This document shows positions 16,725-24,394 of a stretch of 32,170 bases of DNA, piece after piece. A program made the translations under genes and the position numbers. The notes beneath the pieces are model-generated. The model saw nothing but the letters and a program-made list of their open reading frames with translations, had not been told where the DNA came from and made no database searches. Positions within the stretch are counted from its first letter, which is position 1. Every line of letters begins with the position of its first letter. This stretch comes from an uncultured Eisenbergiella sp. (GTDB lineage Bacteria > Bacillota > Clostridia > Lachnospirales > Lachnospiraceae): assembly GCA_904392525.1 (NCBI GenBank), contig CAJFMW010000021.1, positions 1-32,170 on the forward strand. The letters run 5' to 3'.

Positions 16725-16766
16725 GGCGTGCCGCACGGGGGAACAGACTCCCGGGTGCGGCACGCC
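16725..16766 (-). other. Strong hairpin between binding-protein and lacI-type genes
   Basis: GGCGTGCCGCAC (16725-16736) and GTGCGGCACGCC (16755-16766) form a perfect 12-bp stem, and inner G and C runs may extend it. It lies 25 bases after the stop of the solute-binding protein and ends 15 bases before the regulator's Shine-Dalgarno site. Such hairpins commonly protect the abundant binding-protein message and reduce expression of the genes that follow. No T-run is present. Confidence 0.75.
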
Positions 16767-16790
16767 CTTCCATTATCTCATCCGTGCTTC

Positions 16791-18461
16791 TTATCCACGG
16801 GTTGCCACCCATGCGTCATACTGGGTGTTAAATTCGTCATAAATGTTCTGCAGACCTGCATCATAGCACTTCTGTACACACTCGTCAATCGTGGCGTCCA
16901 CATCGTCCACCAGTCCGAGCTGCAGCATCGGGATATAATCCGCCAGCACGCTGTCCACCGCGGACATATAGGATTTCACGTTCGTATCATCAAACACGAA
17001 GGTAATGGTGGGGTTCATTACAACCCTCTCCTCCCAGGCATTCGTGATCGCCTTCTCACGTTCCGGGACTCCGCCTTCCGTCAGATCTCCGTTCTTGATC
17101 GCCCAGGATACGGACGTGGAAAATGCCGCATAGTTGGTGGAATTTTCCAGCTCGGTGTATTCATTCTGTTCATTGATGCTGTAGTGTTCCCCTTCAATGC
17201 CCAGAAGCAGAAGCTTGTTCAGATAGGTATCAAACTTCATCAGATCCAGTACCATCGCCGCACGCTCCGGGTTCTGGGAACCGGCGGTGATCGCCATATC
17301 GTTATTGGAATACGCTTCCGCGCCTACCAGATGATCCTGTGTGATGTCATAGGCCGCACATTCCACGCCTTCCGTCTTTTCCGCCTGTTCCATATAGGTA
17401 AATACGGAAGTATTCCATGCGATGGAAGCACCCTGCAGGTTTCCAAAGGCATCGTCGTCCGTTACCGTATTGGTCAGAGCGCTTCTGCTCCATGCGCCCG
17501 CGTCTGCCAGTGTCTTCATATCGTGAGCGAAATCACGGAAATAATCCAGCTCGCATACCAGCTTGATATCCTCCTTCGCAGGGATCTCGCCGTCGTACTG
17601 ATAATACATGACTACATTGCCGCTGCTGACCGCCGCAAAGGTATCATACTGCTGACGGTACACATCCCAGAGCTCGCTGTTGCCTCCGGAAGCCGGCATC
17701 GCGTAGATTCCGCTTTCCGGCGTTTCCTGCTCCGCGATGGTCTGGCAGAAGTTCATGTAATCCTCCCAGGTGGTCAGCCCGGAGATTCCATACTTGTCTG
17801 CAAGATCCTGACGGATGGCGACGATCTTTCCCATCGGAGACGCCACATTGGAAGGAACCGCGATCGTCTTGCCGGAGATCGTCGTCTCATCCCAGCTCTC
17901 CGCCGCCTGATATTTATTCGTCAGAGGCATGTTATTTGCGATAAATTCATCTGTCAGCTCATAGAAAGAGCCCTTCGCCGCTTCGGTATACATATAACAC
18001 CAGGGCGCGGTAAAGATCAGATCTACCTGCTCGCCGCCCGCAAGAACCAGCGAATACATAGTCTGGTAATCGCTCCAGCTCATGATGGTCACATTCAGCG
18101 AGGTATTAAACGGCTCCAGATACTCGTTTGTCAGCTCCAGGATCCTGTCCCAGTCGTTCGGCGTATCGCCGATCAGATACATATTCACCGTGTACGGCTC
18201 GCTCAGATCAATGCTGGAATACATCTCCGGAGTTGCGGTGATGGTCCCTTCTCCGACAGCAGCCGGAAGGCTGTCCAGCGAAGCTGCCGCGCTTTCCGCC
18301 GCCTCTGTCCCTGCCGCGCTCTCCGCCGTCGTCTCCGCTCCGGCGCTGCTCTGAGCGCTTTCCTGCGAGCCTCCGCCGGAGCCGCCGCAGCCTACGAGAG
18401 CCGCGGCCGTCAGGCACAGGCTCATCACGATCGCCAAAAGTCTTTTCTTTTTCATATTCAT
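16791..18461 (-). CDS. ABC sugar-importer binding lipoprotein (DUF3502, LplA-like)
   Basis: A 556-residue extracellular solute-binding protein. The basic N-terminus, hydrophobic core and lipobox LVGC (C25) mark a lipoprotein, followed by a Gly/Ser/Ala-rich linker to about residue 65. The body is a family-1 extracellular binding fold and the C-terminus is DUF3502 (about 420-556). DUF3502 binding proteins pair with LplB/LplC-type permeases and capture oligosaccharides such as host or plant glycans. Two ATGs, 18461 and 18455, are both near purine-rich sites, so the exact start may be two codons later. It follows the two permease genes, and no ATPase gene is present in the window, which suggests use of a shared MsmX-type ATPase. 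Confidence 0.93.
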   Translation of the reverse strand: MNMKKKRLLAIVMSLCLTAAALVGCGGSGGGSQESAQSSAGAETTAESAAGTEAAESAAASLDSLPAAVGEGTITATPEMYSSIDLSEPYTVNMYLIGDTPNDWDRILELTNEYLEPFNTSLNVTIMSWSDYQTMYSLVLAGGEQVDLIFTAPWCYMYTEAAKGSFYELTDEFIANNMPLTNKYQAAESWDETTISGKTIAVPSNVASPMGKIVAIRQDLADKYGISGLTTWEDYMNFCQTIAEQETPESGIYAMPASGGNSELWDVYRQQYDTFAAVSSGNVVMYYQYDGEIPAKEDIKLVCELDYFRDFAHDMKTLADAGAWSRSALTNTVTDDDAFGNLQGASIAWNTSVFTYMEQAEKTEGVECAAYDITQDHLVGAEAYSNNDMAITAGSQNPERAAMVLDLMKFDTYLNKLLLLGIEGEHYSINEQNEYTELENSTNYAAFSTSVSWAIKNGDLTEGGVPEREKAITNAWEERVVMNPTITFVFDDTNVKSYMSAVDSVLADYIPMLQLGLVDDVDATIDECVQKCYDAGLQNIYDEFNTQYDAWVATRG

Positions 18462-18533
18462 CCTCTCTTCCTTTTATTATTTATGTTCAGAAGCCCTTCC
18501 GGCTTCGGACACATCTTTTTGAAACCGGCTTCG

Positions 18534-19454
18534 TCAGCCCTTGACCGCGCCGATGGTAAGTCCCTTTACGAAGTAGCGCTGAACGAAAGGATACAGCAGT
18601 ACGATGGGGCCGGTCGCGATCACGGTCATTGCCATCTTCATACCTTCAAGCGGAATGGACGGAAGGGCGATACCGGATTTCTCAGCCACGATCCTCATGG
18701 CCTCCGCGCTTCCCAGCATCCTCTGCAGATAATACTGCAGGGTAAACATATTTTCTTCCGTGATATACAGCATGCAGTTATACCAGTCATTCCAGTATGC
18801 CAGGGCCGAGAACAGGCCGAGCGTTGCGACCAGAGGTTTGCTCAGCGGAAGGATCAGCCGGATGAAGATCGTGAAATCGCTCGCCCCGTCCATCTTCGCC
18901 GATTCGCTGATGGCGCTGGGGATTCCAGCCATGAACGACTTCGCGATGATCATGTTCCAGACGGAAAACATCAGCGGCAGCAGCAGGGCCAGATAATTGT
19001 TTTTAAAGTTCAGATATCTGATGCACAGGATGTAGGAAGGCACCAGACCGCCGTTAAACAGCGTGGTAAAGAAGAAAAAGAAGGAAAATTTGTTTCTCCA
19101 CGGAAAGTCCTGTCTGGACAGCACATAGCCGGTCATCGTTGAAATGAATACCGCAATGGCTGTTCCAATAACGGTAACTCCAAAGGTCGTTCCGTATGCC
19201 ATCAGGATAGATACAGGATTCTTCAGGCACAGCACATAGCTCTGTACGCTGAAATCAACGATTGACGGCAGCAGCGGATACCCGTCCCGGATCAGTGCGG
19301 ATTCATCCGTAAAGGAGGCCACAATGATCAGGTAAAAGGGAATCACACAGATCAGCGCAAACAGACCGATCAAAACATATCCAAGTACATTTACGGCAAT
19401 GGCGTCCTTTCCTTTTTTGACCCTGACGCCCGAATTCTCTTTCTTTGCTGACAT
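18534..19454 (-). CDS. ABC sugar-importer permease (LplC/YtcP-like)
   Basis: A 306-residue inner-membrane permease of the carbohydrate uptake transporter-1 class with six transmembrane helices. ISESAKMDGASDFTIFIRLI is the EAA coupling loop that contacts the ATPase. The start at ATG 19454 is chosen because AGGAGG lies 8 bases before it; a GTG three codons earlier lies too close to that site. It is 18 bases after the first permease gene. The C-terminus (VKGLTIGAVKG) is typical of this family. Confidence 0.93.
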   Translation of the reverse strand: MSAKKENSGVRVKKGKDAIAVNVLGYVLIGLFALICVIPFYLIIVASFTDESALIRDGYPLLPSIVDFSVQSYVLCLKNPVSILMAYGTTFGVTVIGTAIAVFISTMTGYVLSRQDFPWRNKFSFFFFFTTLFNGGLVPSYILCIRYLNFKNNYLALLLPLMFSVWNMIIAKSFMAGIPSAISESAKMDGASDFTIFIRLILPLSKPLVATLGLFSALAYWNDWYNCMLYITEENMFTLQYYLQRMLGSAEAMRIVAEKSGIALPSIPLEGMKMAMTVIATGPIVLLYPFVQRYFVKGLTIGAVKG

Positions 19455-19472
19455 TCTTTCCACCTCCTCGCA

Positions 19473-20417
19473 TTAGTACAGAGCGTAGTCCGGATCCGCC
19501 TTTTTCACCAGCCTGTTGCAGATGGTGATTGTGATAAAACAGAGCACCGACTGATACAGTCCTGCGGCGGCGGATACGCCGATATCGCTGTTGTTGATCA
19601 GCAGACGGAATACATAGGTATCGATAACGTCCGTCACCGGCTGCAGCAGGGCGCTGCTCTTTACCGTCTGATAGAACAGCCCGAAGTCGCCGCGGAAGAT
19701 GTTTCCGATTGCCAGAAGCACCATGATCATCATGGTAGGCAGCAGCGAAGGAATGGTGATGTAGCGGATCTTCTGCCAGGCGCTCGCCCCGTCAATGGAA
19801 GCCGCCTCAAACATCTCCTGATCCAGCCCTGTGATCGCCGCCAGATAGACCACCGACCCATATCCGGTCTGCTTCCATAGCTTCAGACAGATCAAGACGA
19901 TCGGCCATGCCGACGGTGTGTTGTAAAGGTCGAACGGCGTCGCTCCAAACATCTCAAGAATATGGTTGAACACACCCTTTTCAAAATTGAAGATGTTGTA
20001 CATGATCGCGCCCGCCACAACCCAGCTGATGAAATAGGGAAGGAACATGAAGGACTGTGCGATCTTCTTAAACCATTTCCCAAGCAGTTCGTTTAACAGG
20101 ATGGCGCTTCCCATCTCAAAGATTACGCCCAGGAAAATAAAGGCGATATTATATAACAGCGTATTTCTCGTTACCTGCCCCAGCTTTCCGGCCACCAGCA
20201 GCGCCCTGAAGTTATCCAGTCCGACCCACGGGGAGCCGTAAATCCCTCCAGCATACTGATACCGCTTGAACGCAAGGACGATTCCCGTCATGGGCACATA
20301 TGAGAAGACCAACACATATACCACTGCCGGGAGCAGCATCAACAGCAGCATCCAGTGCTTTTTTGCGGTTTTCAGGATGGGTGTCCTGTACTTCTTTTGT
20401 TTCGCAGTTTTGCTCAT
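19473..20417 (-). CDS. ABC sugar-importer permease (LplB-like), first gene of operon
   Basis: A 314-residue permease with a long basic N-terminus and six transmembrane helices. MFEAASIDGASAWQKIRYIT is the EAA loop. The C-terminal KKADPDYALY is typical of LplB-like subunits. Together with the LplC-like protein it should form the channel for the DUF3502 lipoprotein. GGTAGGG precedes the ATG. It is the first gene after the promoter at 20576-20604, leaving a leader of about 150 bases that contains a small palindrome (AATGTACATT, 20499-20508). Confidence 0.93.
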   Translation of the reverse strand: MSKTAKQKKYRTPILKTAKKHWMLLLMLLPAVVYVLVFSYVPMTGIVLAFKRYQYAGGIYGSPWVGLDNFRALLVAGKLGQVTRNTLLYNIAFIFLGVIFEMGSAILLNELLGKWFKKIAQSFMFLPYFISWVVAGAIMYNIFNFEKGVFNHILEMFGATPFDLYNTPSAWPIVLICLKLWKQTGYGSVVYLAAITGLDQEMFEAASIDGASAWQKIRYITIPSLLPTMMIMVLLAIGNIFRGDFGLFYQTVKSSALLQPVTDVIDTYVFRLLINNSDIGVSAAAGLYQSVLCFITITICNRLVKKADPDYALY

Positions 20418-20575
20418 TTTCCCTACCTTCCCCTTTCCTTTTCGGCTGATACATCCACTCTTCCGCCTTTCCGATGTCCGTCACCAGGCTTCGCGCGCAA
20501 TGTACATTTTTCCAGTTACAATTCTGTCTCAAGTACTGCGATTCATATATTTAGCGCATAAAACATCTTGTAATT

Positions 20576-20604
20576 ATTATATTCCTGTACTTTTTCACCA
20601 TCAA
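20576..20604 (-). promoter_or_regulatory. Sigma-A promoter of the glycan operon
   Basis: Minus-strand TTGATG (20599-20604), 17 bases, then a perfect TATAAT (20576-20581). The expected start is near 20569. A partly symmetric sequence centred on GCGC (20548-20563) lies at about +6 to +21, a usual repressor position; it matches its own complement in only 5 of 8 positions, so it is a weak operator candidate. Confidence 0.75.
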
Positions 20605-20662
20605 TTCGCAGAAAACCCAAACATCGCTTGTCCGGTCAGGTAGATTCCCCCAAAAGTTTCCT

Positions 20663-20698
20663 GCTCATTTGCGCAACATGAGCAAAAACCGCGCAACA
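20663..20698. promoter_or_regulatory. Candidate regulator-binding site between the divergent promoters
   Basis: GCTCAT (20663-20668) and ATGAGC (20678-20683) form an inverted repeat around a second palindrome, TTGCGCAA (20669-20676). GCGCAACA occurs at 20671 and again at 20691, exactly 20 bases apart, about two helical turns. The site is roughly 105 bases from the predicted operon start and 115 from the esterase start. The rest of the 442-bp intergenic region (20418-20859) holds the two promoters and leaders. I see no RNA gene in it. Confidence 0.5.
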
Positions 20699-20753
20699 CA
20701 GTTTCCCCCTGCCATACCGTCGATTTTTTTCTCAGTCAGCTCCGTCCCCTGCC

Positions 20754-20782
20754 TTGCAGTCGTCATCTTTCTGGTATATGAT
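20754..20782 (+). promoter_or_regulatory. Sigma-A promoter of the carboxylesterase gene
   Basis: TTGCAG (20754-20759), 17 bases, TATGAT (20777-20782). The predicted start near 20789 gives a leader of about 70 bases. The ribosome site AAGAGGT lies 8 bases before the ATG at 20860. Confidence 0.65.
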
Positions 20783-20859
20783 AAAAAGGAAAAGTACAAC
20801 ATGACTGATTCATAAATATTCACAATGCTGTCAAAACGGCGGAAAAGAGGTAAGACATT

Positions 20860-22416
20860 ATGGGGACAGTTTTCAGACGCGATGAAAAAACAGCCGTGGT
20901 GGAGACCACGAAAGGAAAGGTACAGGGATACATCCAAAATGATATCTTCGTTTTCAAGGGGATTCCCTACGCGAAGGCCAGACGCTTTCATGCGCCCGAA
21001 CCGGTACCGGGATGGACGGATGTATTTGACGCAAGCAGCTTCGGCTTCGTCTGTCCGCTTCTCTCCCTTCCAAGGCCAAATGGGGAGCTCTACGTGCCGC
21101 ACCGCTACTGGCCGATGGATGAGGATTGCCTGAACCTGAATCTGTGGACGCCGGGCTGCGACGACGCCAGAAGGCCGGTCATGGTCTGGCTGCACGGCGG
21201 CGGATACGAATCCGGCTCCGCCATTGAGCATATCGCCTATGAGGGGGAAAACATGAGCCGCTATGGGGATGTGGTTACCGTTACGGTCAACCACAGACTG
21301 AATATCATCGGCTATTTTGACCTGTCCGATTTCGGAGATGAATATGCCAATTCGGGCAATGCAGGAGGAGACGACATTATCGCCGCCCTGAAATGGGTGC
21401 GGGACAACGTGGAACGCTTCGGCGGAGACCCGGACAATGTGACCGTGTTCGGCCAGTCCGGAGGCGGAGGGAAGGTGACGATGCTGCTGCAGTCGCCGGA
21501 TGCAGACGGTCTGTATGCCAAAGGCATCTGCATGAGCGGCGTCTGGGAGCAGGAGCCGTTCGCTGAAGATGAAGGTGGAAGGGCTCTGGCTGAGAGTCTG
21601 ATGAAAGAGCTGTCCGTCAGAACCGTAAAGGAACTGGAAACGGTTCCCTATGCCCGTCTTGCGGCGGCCTATGAAACAGTCCGTCCTGCTTTCATGCGGG
21701 AAAACCGCTATGTGGGAAACCAGCCATTTAGGAACGATTTCTACGCCGGCGATCCGCTGCTTTACGGCTTCCGCAGGGAAACCTCACAGATTCCCATTCT
21801 GGCCGGCTCCGTGTTCGGTGAATTTTCCTCCTTCGTTCCGGGAAATGAAGACCGGAAGTCAGCAGGTGAAGAAAAGCAGCTCCACCTGGTGGAAGCGGTC
21901 TTCGGAAAAGAACATGCCGCAGAACTGATTCCGCTGTTTCAGGAAGCCTATCCGGAGCATCCGCTCTGCGACCTCGTCCGGCTGGATCATTTTTTCCGCC
22001 CGGCAATCCAGAAGTACATACGCCTGCGGAGCGCGTTAAATGACTGCACCTGGTCCTATCTGTTCAACCATGATATGCCCATTGACGGAGGATCCACGCC
22101 CTGGCACTGCGCGGACATTCCTTATGTGTTCCACAATACACAGTTCGTACCGTCCACACAGGAGGACTGTACCGGTGAGCTGGAAAGCCTGATTTTCGAT
22201 TCCGTCATTTCCTTTGCCAGAACGGGCAGACCAGACCATCCCGGACTTCCCGCCTGGCCCGCGAGTACGCCGGAGGCGGAACAGACCATGATTTTCGATA
22301 CGAAGCCGATTCTTCGCTGCAATCATGACCTGAATCTGATGCCGCTCTTCGAAAAGTACATGAAGCCCATCTTCGAAGCAAACAAAGAACAGATCACGGA
22401 AAAAGCGCAGCATTGA
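20860..22416 (+). CDS. Type-B carboxylesterase/lipase family protein
   Basis: A 518-residue alpha/beta-hydrolase of the carboxylesterase type-B family. WLHGGGYESGS forms the oxyanion hole, GQSGGG (198-203; S200) is the nucleophile elbow, E321 (SVFGEFSSF) is the likely acid and H416 (TPWHCADIPYVFHN) the catalytic histidine. No signal peptide, so cytoplasmic. These enzymes cleave carboxylic esters. Next to a glycan importer and glycosidases, removal of acetyl or feruloyl-type groups from the imported sugar is a reasonable inference but unproven. It is divergent from the operon and probably shares its regulation. A hairpin follows its stop. Confidence 0.92.
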   Translation: MGTVFRRDEKTAVVETTKGKVQGYIQNDIFVFKGIPYAKARRFHAPEPVPGWTDVFDASSFGFVCPLLSLPRPNGELYVPHRYWPMDEDCLNLNLWTPGCDDARRPVMVWLHGGGYESGSAIEHIAYEGENMSRYGDVVTVTVNHRLNIIGYFDLSDFGDEYANSGNAGGDDIIAALKWVRDNVERFGGDPDNVTVFGQSGGGGKVTMLLQSPDADGLYAKGICMSGVWEQEPFAEDEGGRALAESLMKELSVRTVKELETVPYARLAAAYETVRPAFMRENRYVGNQPFRNDFYAGDPLLYGFRRETSQIPILAGSVFGEFSSFVPGNEDRKSAGEEKQLHLVEAVFGKEHAAELIPLFQEAYPEHPLCDLVRLDHFFRPAIQKYIRLRSALNDCTWSYLFNHDMPIDGGSTPWHCADIPYVFHNTQFVPSTQEDCTGELESLIFDSVISFARTGRPDHPGLPAWPASTPEAEQTMIFDTKPILRCNHDLNLMPLFEKYMKPIFEANKEQITEKAQH

Positions 22417-22482
22417 CCGTGTACGCCGCGCTTTGTAAACATCTCTATGACTTTATCGTGTACGCCTGAAACGCACACGCCG

Positions 22483-22517
22483 GAAAGCCGGAGGATGCCT
22501 GTCATCCTTCGGCTTTC
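22483..22517. terminator. Long hairpin shared by two converging genes
   Basis: Positions 22483-22497 pair with 22503-22517 (15 positions, one G-T wobble) around a 5-base loop. The right arm covers the last codons of the phosphatase gene on the minus strand. No long T-run follows, so it may act as a weak bidirectional terminator between the esterase and phosphatase genes. CGTGTACGCC is also repeated at 22418 and 22457. Confidence 0.55.
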
Positions 22518-23326
22518 GGTTCCAGATACTTGTCCCGCAGGCACTGTCTGGCCACTTTATCCAGCCCCATTTCCCGCTCCAGAAATGCATCCAGGCTCCC
22601 GTACTCCTTCTCAATCTCATCCTGTACGCTCTTCAGATAGGAGTCCTGCACCTGCATCAGACTGCGCAGACATTCCAGAAGCCTTTCGTCCGGAATTTTC
22701 CCGCTGATCCGGGAAAGCTCTCTGTCCACGATCGCTCTGGTCAGCTCATTCACCTTCCTGTAATCCGCATAGACAGTCTCATCCGGCACGCCGAGCGCCC
22801 ACAGCAGGTATGCCGTTCCCACGCCCACACGGTCCTTTCCCGCACTGCAATGCCACAGCACAGCCCCTTCCTTCTGCCTTAAAAGCACGTCAAAAAAGCG
22901 GCGGTACTGCCTGCGGCAATACTCCTGCTTTACCATGTTCCGGTACAGATCCTGCATGTATTCCGCCGCTGCGTCCACTCCGCTGTCCAGCTTCCGCGTC
23001 AGAAGCTTCAGCATTCTCTTTTCCGATTCCCGGTCCCTGGTTATCCCCACGGAAAGCTCATCCAGTATGGGAATCTCCAGGTATGTGATTCCTTCCGGCA
23101 CCGGGTCCGGACTTTCCTCCTTTTCTCTCTCCGTCCTGAAATCCACTACGGTTTTCAGTTCGTACTCTTCTGCCAGCACTCTGGCATCCCTCTCTGTCAT
23201 TCCGGAAAGCTGTCCGCTGCGAATCAGCCTGTGCGGGCGGATCCGCCGTCCGTCCGTTGTCTCAATGCCCCCGAGATCTCTCGTGTTGTAAAGCCTCTCT
23301 AAGGGGATCCGTCCTGCTTCTTTCAT
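22502..23326 (-). CDS. Tyrosine/dual-specificity protein phosphatase family (Tyr_phosphatase_3)
   Basis: A 274-residue protein. HCSAGKDR at 159-166 is the CX5R P-loop, with C160 as nucleophile and R166 binding phosphate. N-terminal NTRDLGGIETTDGRRIRPHRLIRSG and VVDFRTERE (60-68) are the other conserved blocks of the Tyr_phosphatase_3 group (Listeria LipA-like). These enzymes remove phosphate from phosphotyrosine or phosphoinositides. No export signal. GGAAGAAA precedes the ATG. It has its own promoter (23415-23442), so it need not be linked to the Spo0A-like gene upstream. The substrate is not predictable. Confidence 0.9.
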   Translation of the reverse strand: MKEAGRIPLERLYNTRDLGGIETTDGRRIRPHRLIRSGQLSGMTERDARVLAEEYELKTVVDFRTEREKEESPDPVPEGITYLEIPILDELSVGITRDRESEKRMLKLLTRKLDSGVDAAAEYMQDLYRNMVKQEYCRRQYRRFFDVLLRQKEGAVLWHCSAGKDRVGVGTAYLLWALGVPDETVYADYRKVNELTRAIVDRELSRISGKIPDERLLECLRSLMQVQDSYLKSVQDEIEKEYGSLDAFLEREMGLDKVARQCLRDKYLEPKAEG

Positions 23327-23414
23327 TTTTCTTCCAAACCTTTCCTGTGTTCTGATATCAGCAGACGGTTTTCATATCTTTTTCCGCCGCCGGCAGGAAT
23401 TCTCCTGCCCTTCT

Positions 23415-23442
23415 ATTGTATCTCAGACAGCCTGTTCAGGAA
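23415..23442 (-). promoter_or_regulatory. Candidate promoter of the phosphatase gene
   Basis: Minus-strand TTCCTG (23437-23442), 16 bases, TACAAT (23415-23420). The -35 hexamer lies inside the first copy of the tandem repeat at 23435-23493, so repeat changes could alter this promoter. Confidence 0.45.
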
Positions 23443-23493
23443 AGATATTTTCCGGAAAGGAATTTTCAGGAAAGGAACTTTCAGGAAAGAAAT
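23435..23493. repeat. 15-bp tandem repeat overlapping the Spo0A-like stop codon
   Basis: Four imperfect units start at 23435 (14 bp), 23449, 23464 and 23479, each containing CAGGAAAG or CGGGAAAG-like cores. On the minus strand the unit encodes K-F-L-S-stop. The third unit (23479-23493) holds the real stop codon of the Spo0A-like gene, and later units carry the same stop in frame. Confidence 0.85.
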
Positions 23494-23975
23494 TTCCGGC
23501 TTATATCCGCAAAATGATCCGTAAGTCTTGTAATAAATTCTGAATTGGTCGGTCTTTTTCCGTCCAGATGACTGTATCCGAACAGCATTTTCTGTGTCCT
23601 TTCATCCCCTCTCTGCCATGCCGCTTCAATGGCATGCCTGATCGCATGTTCCACAGTCTCGGCAGATGTCTGATGCGTACGGGCAATATCCGGATACAGC
23701 CGTTTCGTGACGCCATCCAGCTCCTCCATGCTCTGAACGCAAAGATCGATGGCCGTTTTCAGATACTGATATCCTTTCAGGTGGGCGGGAACTCCAAGCA
23801 ACGACAGCATCCGCTCCATATCCTTCTTGAGCAGACCTCCGTCTCCGCGCTCGTCCATGTAAGGCGTCCCGGAAGACAGTATGATCTGCAGATCTTCGTC
23901 TTCTTTTATCATCTGGGTAAGATGATAAATATGCGACTGACTACATTCGGTTACCGATACCCACATCAAACTCAT
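23481..23975 (-). CDS. Orphan Spo0A C-terminal-domain DNA-binding protein
   Basis: A 164-residue protein. From residue 56 on (LSLLGVPAHLKGYQYLKTAI ... NSEF) it follows the Spo0A effector domain closely. The recognition helix is SAETVEHAIRHAIEAAW (104-120), and the domain ends with FGYSHLDGKRPTNSEF. In Spo0A this domain binds the 0A box. The receiver domain with its phosphorylated Asp is missing; residues 1-50 are a short stretch of unknown type. The ATG at 23975 has AGGAG 7 bases upstream. A TTG at 24023 with GGAGGT 4 bases before it could add 16 residues. A small Spo0A-like regulator outside the phosphorelay is inferred. Confidence 0.9.
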   Translation of the reverse strand: MSLMWVSVTECSQSHIYHLTQMIKEDEDLQIILSSGTPYMDERGDGGLLKKDMERMLSLLGVPAHLKGYQYLKTAIDLCVQSMEELDGVTKRLYPDIARTHQTSAETVEHAIRHAIEAAWQRGDERTQKMLFGYSHLDGKRPTNSEFITRLTDHFADISRKFLS

Positions 23976-24039
23976 ATGACCTCTCCTCTCATAAAGAAGT
24001 ATACAACATTTTTGTGTATACAATTTACCTCCACGTGAT

Positions 24040-24067
24040 ATTTTATCAGAATTATATTATTTGTAAA
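24040..24067 (-). promoter_or_regulatory. Candidate promoter of the Spo0A-like gene
   Basis: Minus-strand TTTACA (24062-24067), 16 bases, TAAAAT (24040-24045), in a strongly AT-rich stretch. TTGTATAC occurs twice downstream, within 23998-24023, and forms GTATAC arms that a regulator could bind. Confidence 0.5.
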
Positions 24068-24207
24068 GGTAATATATGGCACTATTTTTTTAATAGTATA
24101 TTTTTTATATTTTATTCAAATTATTTTAATTATTACAAAAATTACTACTACTGTACCGTTACTGCGGATATGCATAAACGGTCTGCCACCTGTCAGGATA
24201 TAAAAAA

Positions 24208-24394
24208 GTGTGCGCCTTGGCGCACACTCGCGCCGAGCGCGATTGCCGTTAGGCAATAATTTTCGGGCAATCTCTGATTGCCTGCGCGCTGAGTGCGATT
24301 TTCGGGCAATCTCTGATTGCCTGCGCGCTGAGTGCGCATCAACGTCTTTTTTTATACGATAGGAAATGAAATTTCCTATCGTATAAAAAAAGAC
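24208..24394. repeat. Array of palindromes in a gene-free region
   Basis: Between 24024 and 24458 there is no gene. After an AT-rich stretch come GTGTGCGCC/GGCGCACAC (24208-24227), TCGCGC/GCGCGA (24228-24242), ATTGCC/GGCAAT (24242-24257), two copies of GGCAATC/GATTGCC (24266-24282, 24305-24321), and a perfect 24-bp inverted repeat with a 3-base loop (24344-24367/24371-24394) whose arms contain a T7 and an A7 tract. Successive stems share or abut their end bases, so several folds exclude each other. Confidence 0.88.
24260..24337. repeat. 39-bp tandem duplication
   Basis: The block 24260-24298 is repeated at 24299-24337 with only the last base changed. Each copy carries one GGCAATC/GATTGCC hairpin followed by a GC-rich segment. 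There are only two copies and no spacers, so it is not a CRISPR array. Confidence 0.93.

Noticed and set aside
16728-19142. 804-codon open frame on the plus strand across the binding-protein and permease genes
   Set aside because: It is the antisense of two well-recognised genes, has no ribosome site and no domain-like sequence. GC-rich third positions keep the opposite frame open.
20418-20575. Riboswitch in the 150-base leader of the importer operon
   Set aside because: I see only a 10-bp palindrome and no conserved core of a known riboswitch class.
24260-24337. Possible CRISPR array
   Set aside because: Only two adjacent copies with no spacer between them, and no cas genes in the window.
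24344-24394. Terminal inverted repeats of an insertion sequence or miniature transposon
   Set aside because: The arms are only 3 bases apart and there is no transposase or target-site duplication; it behaves as a hairpin.
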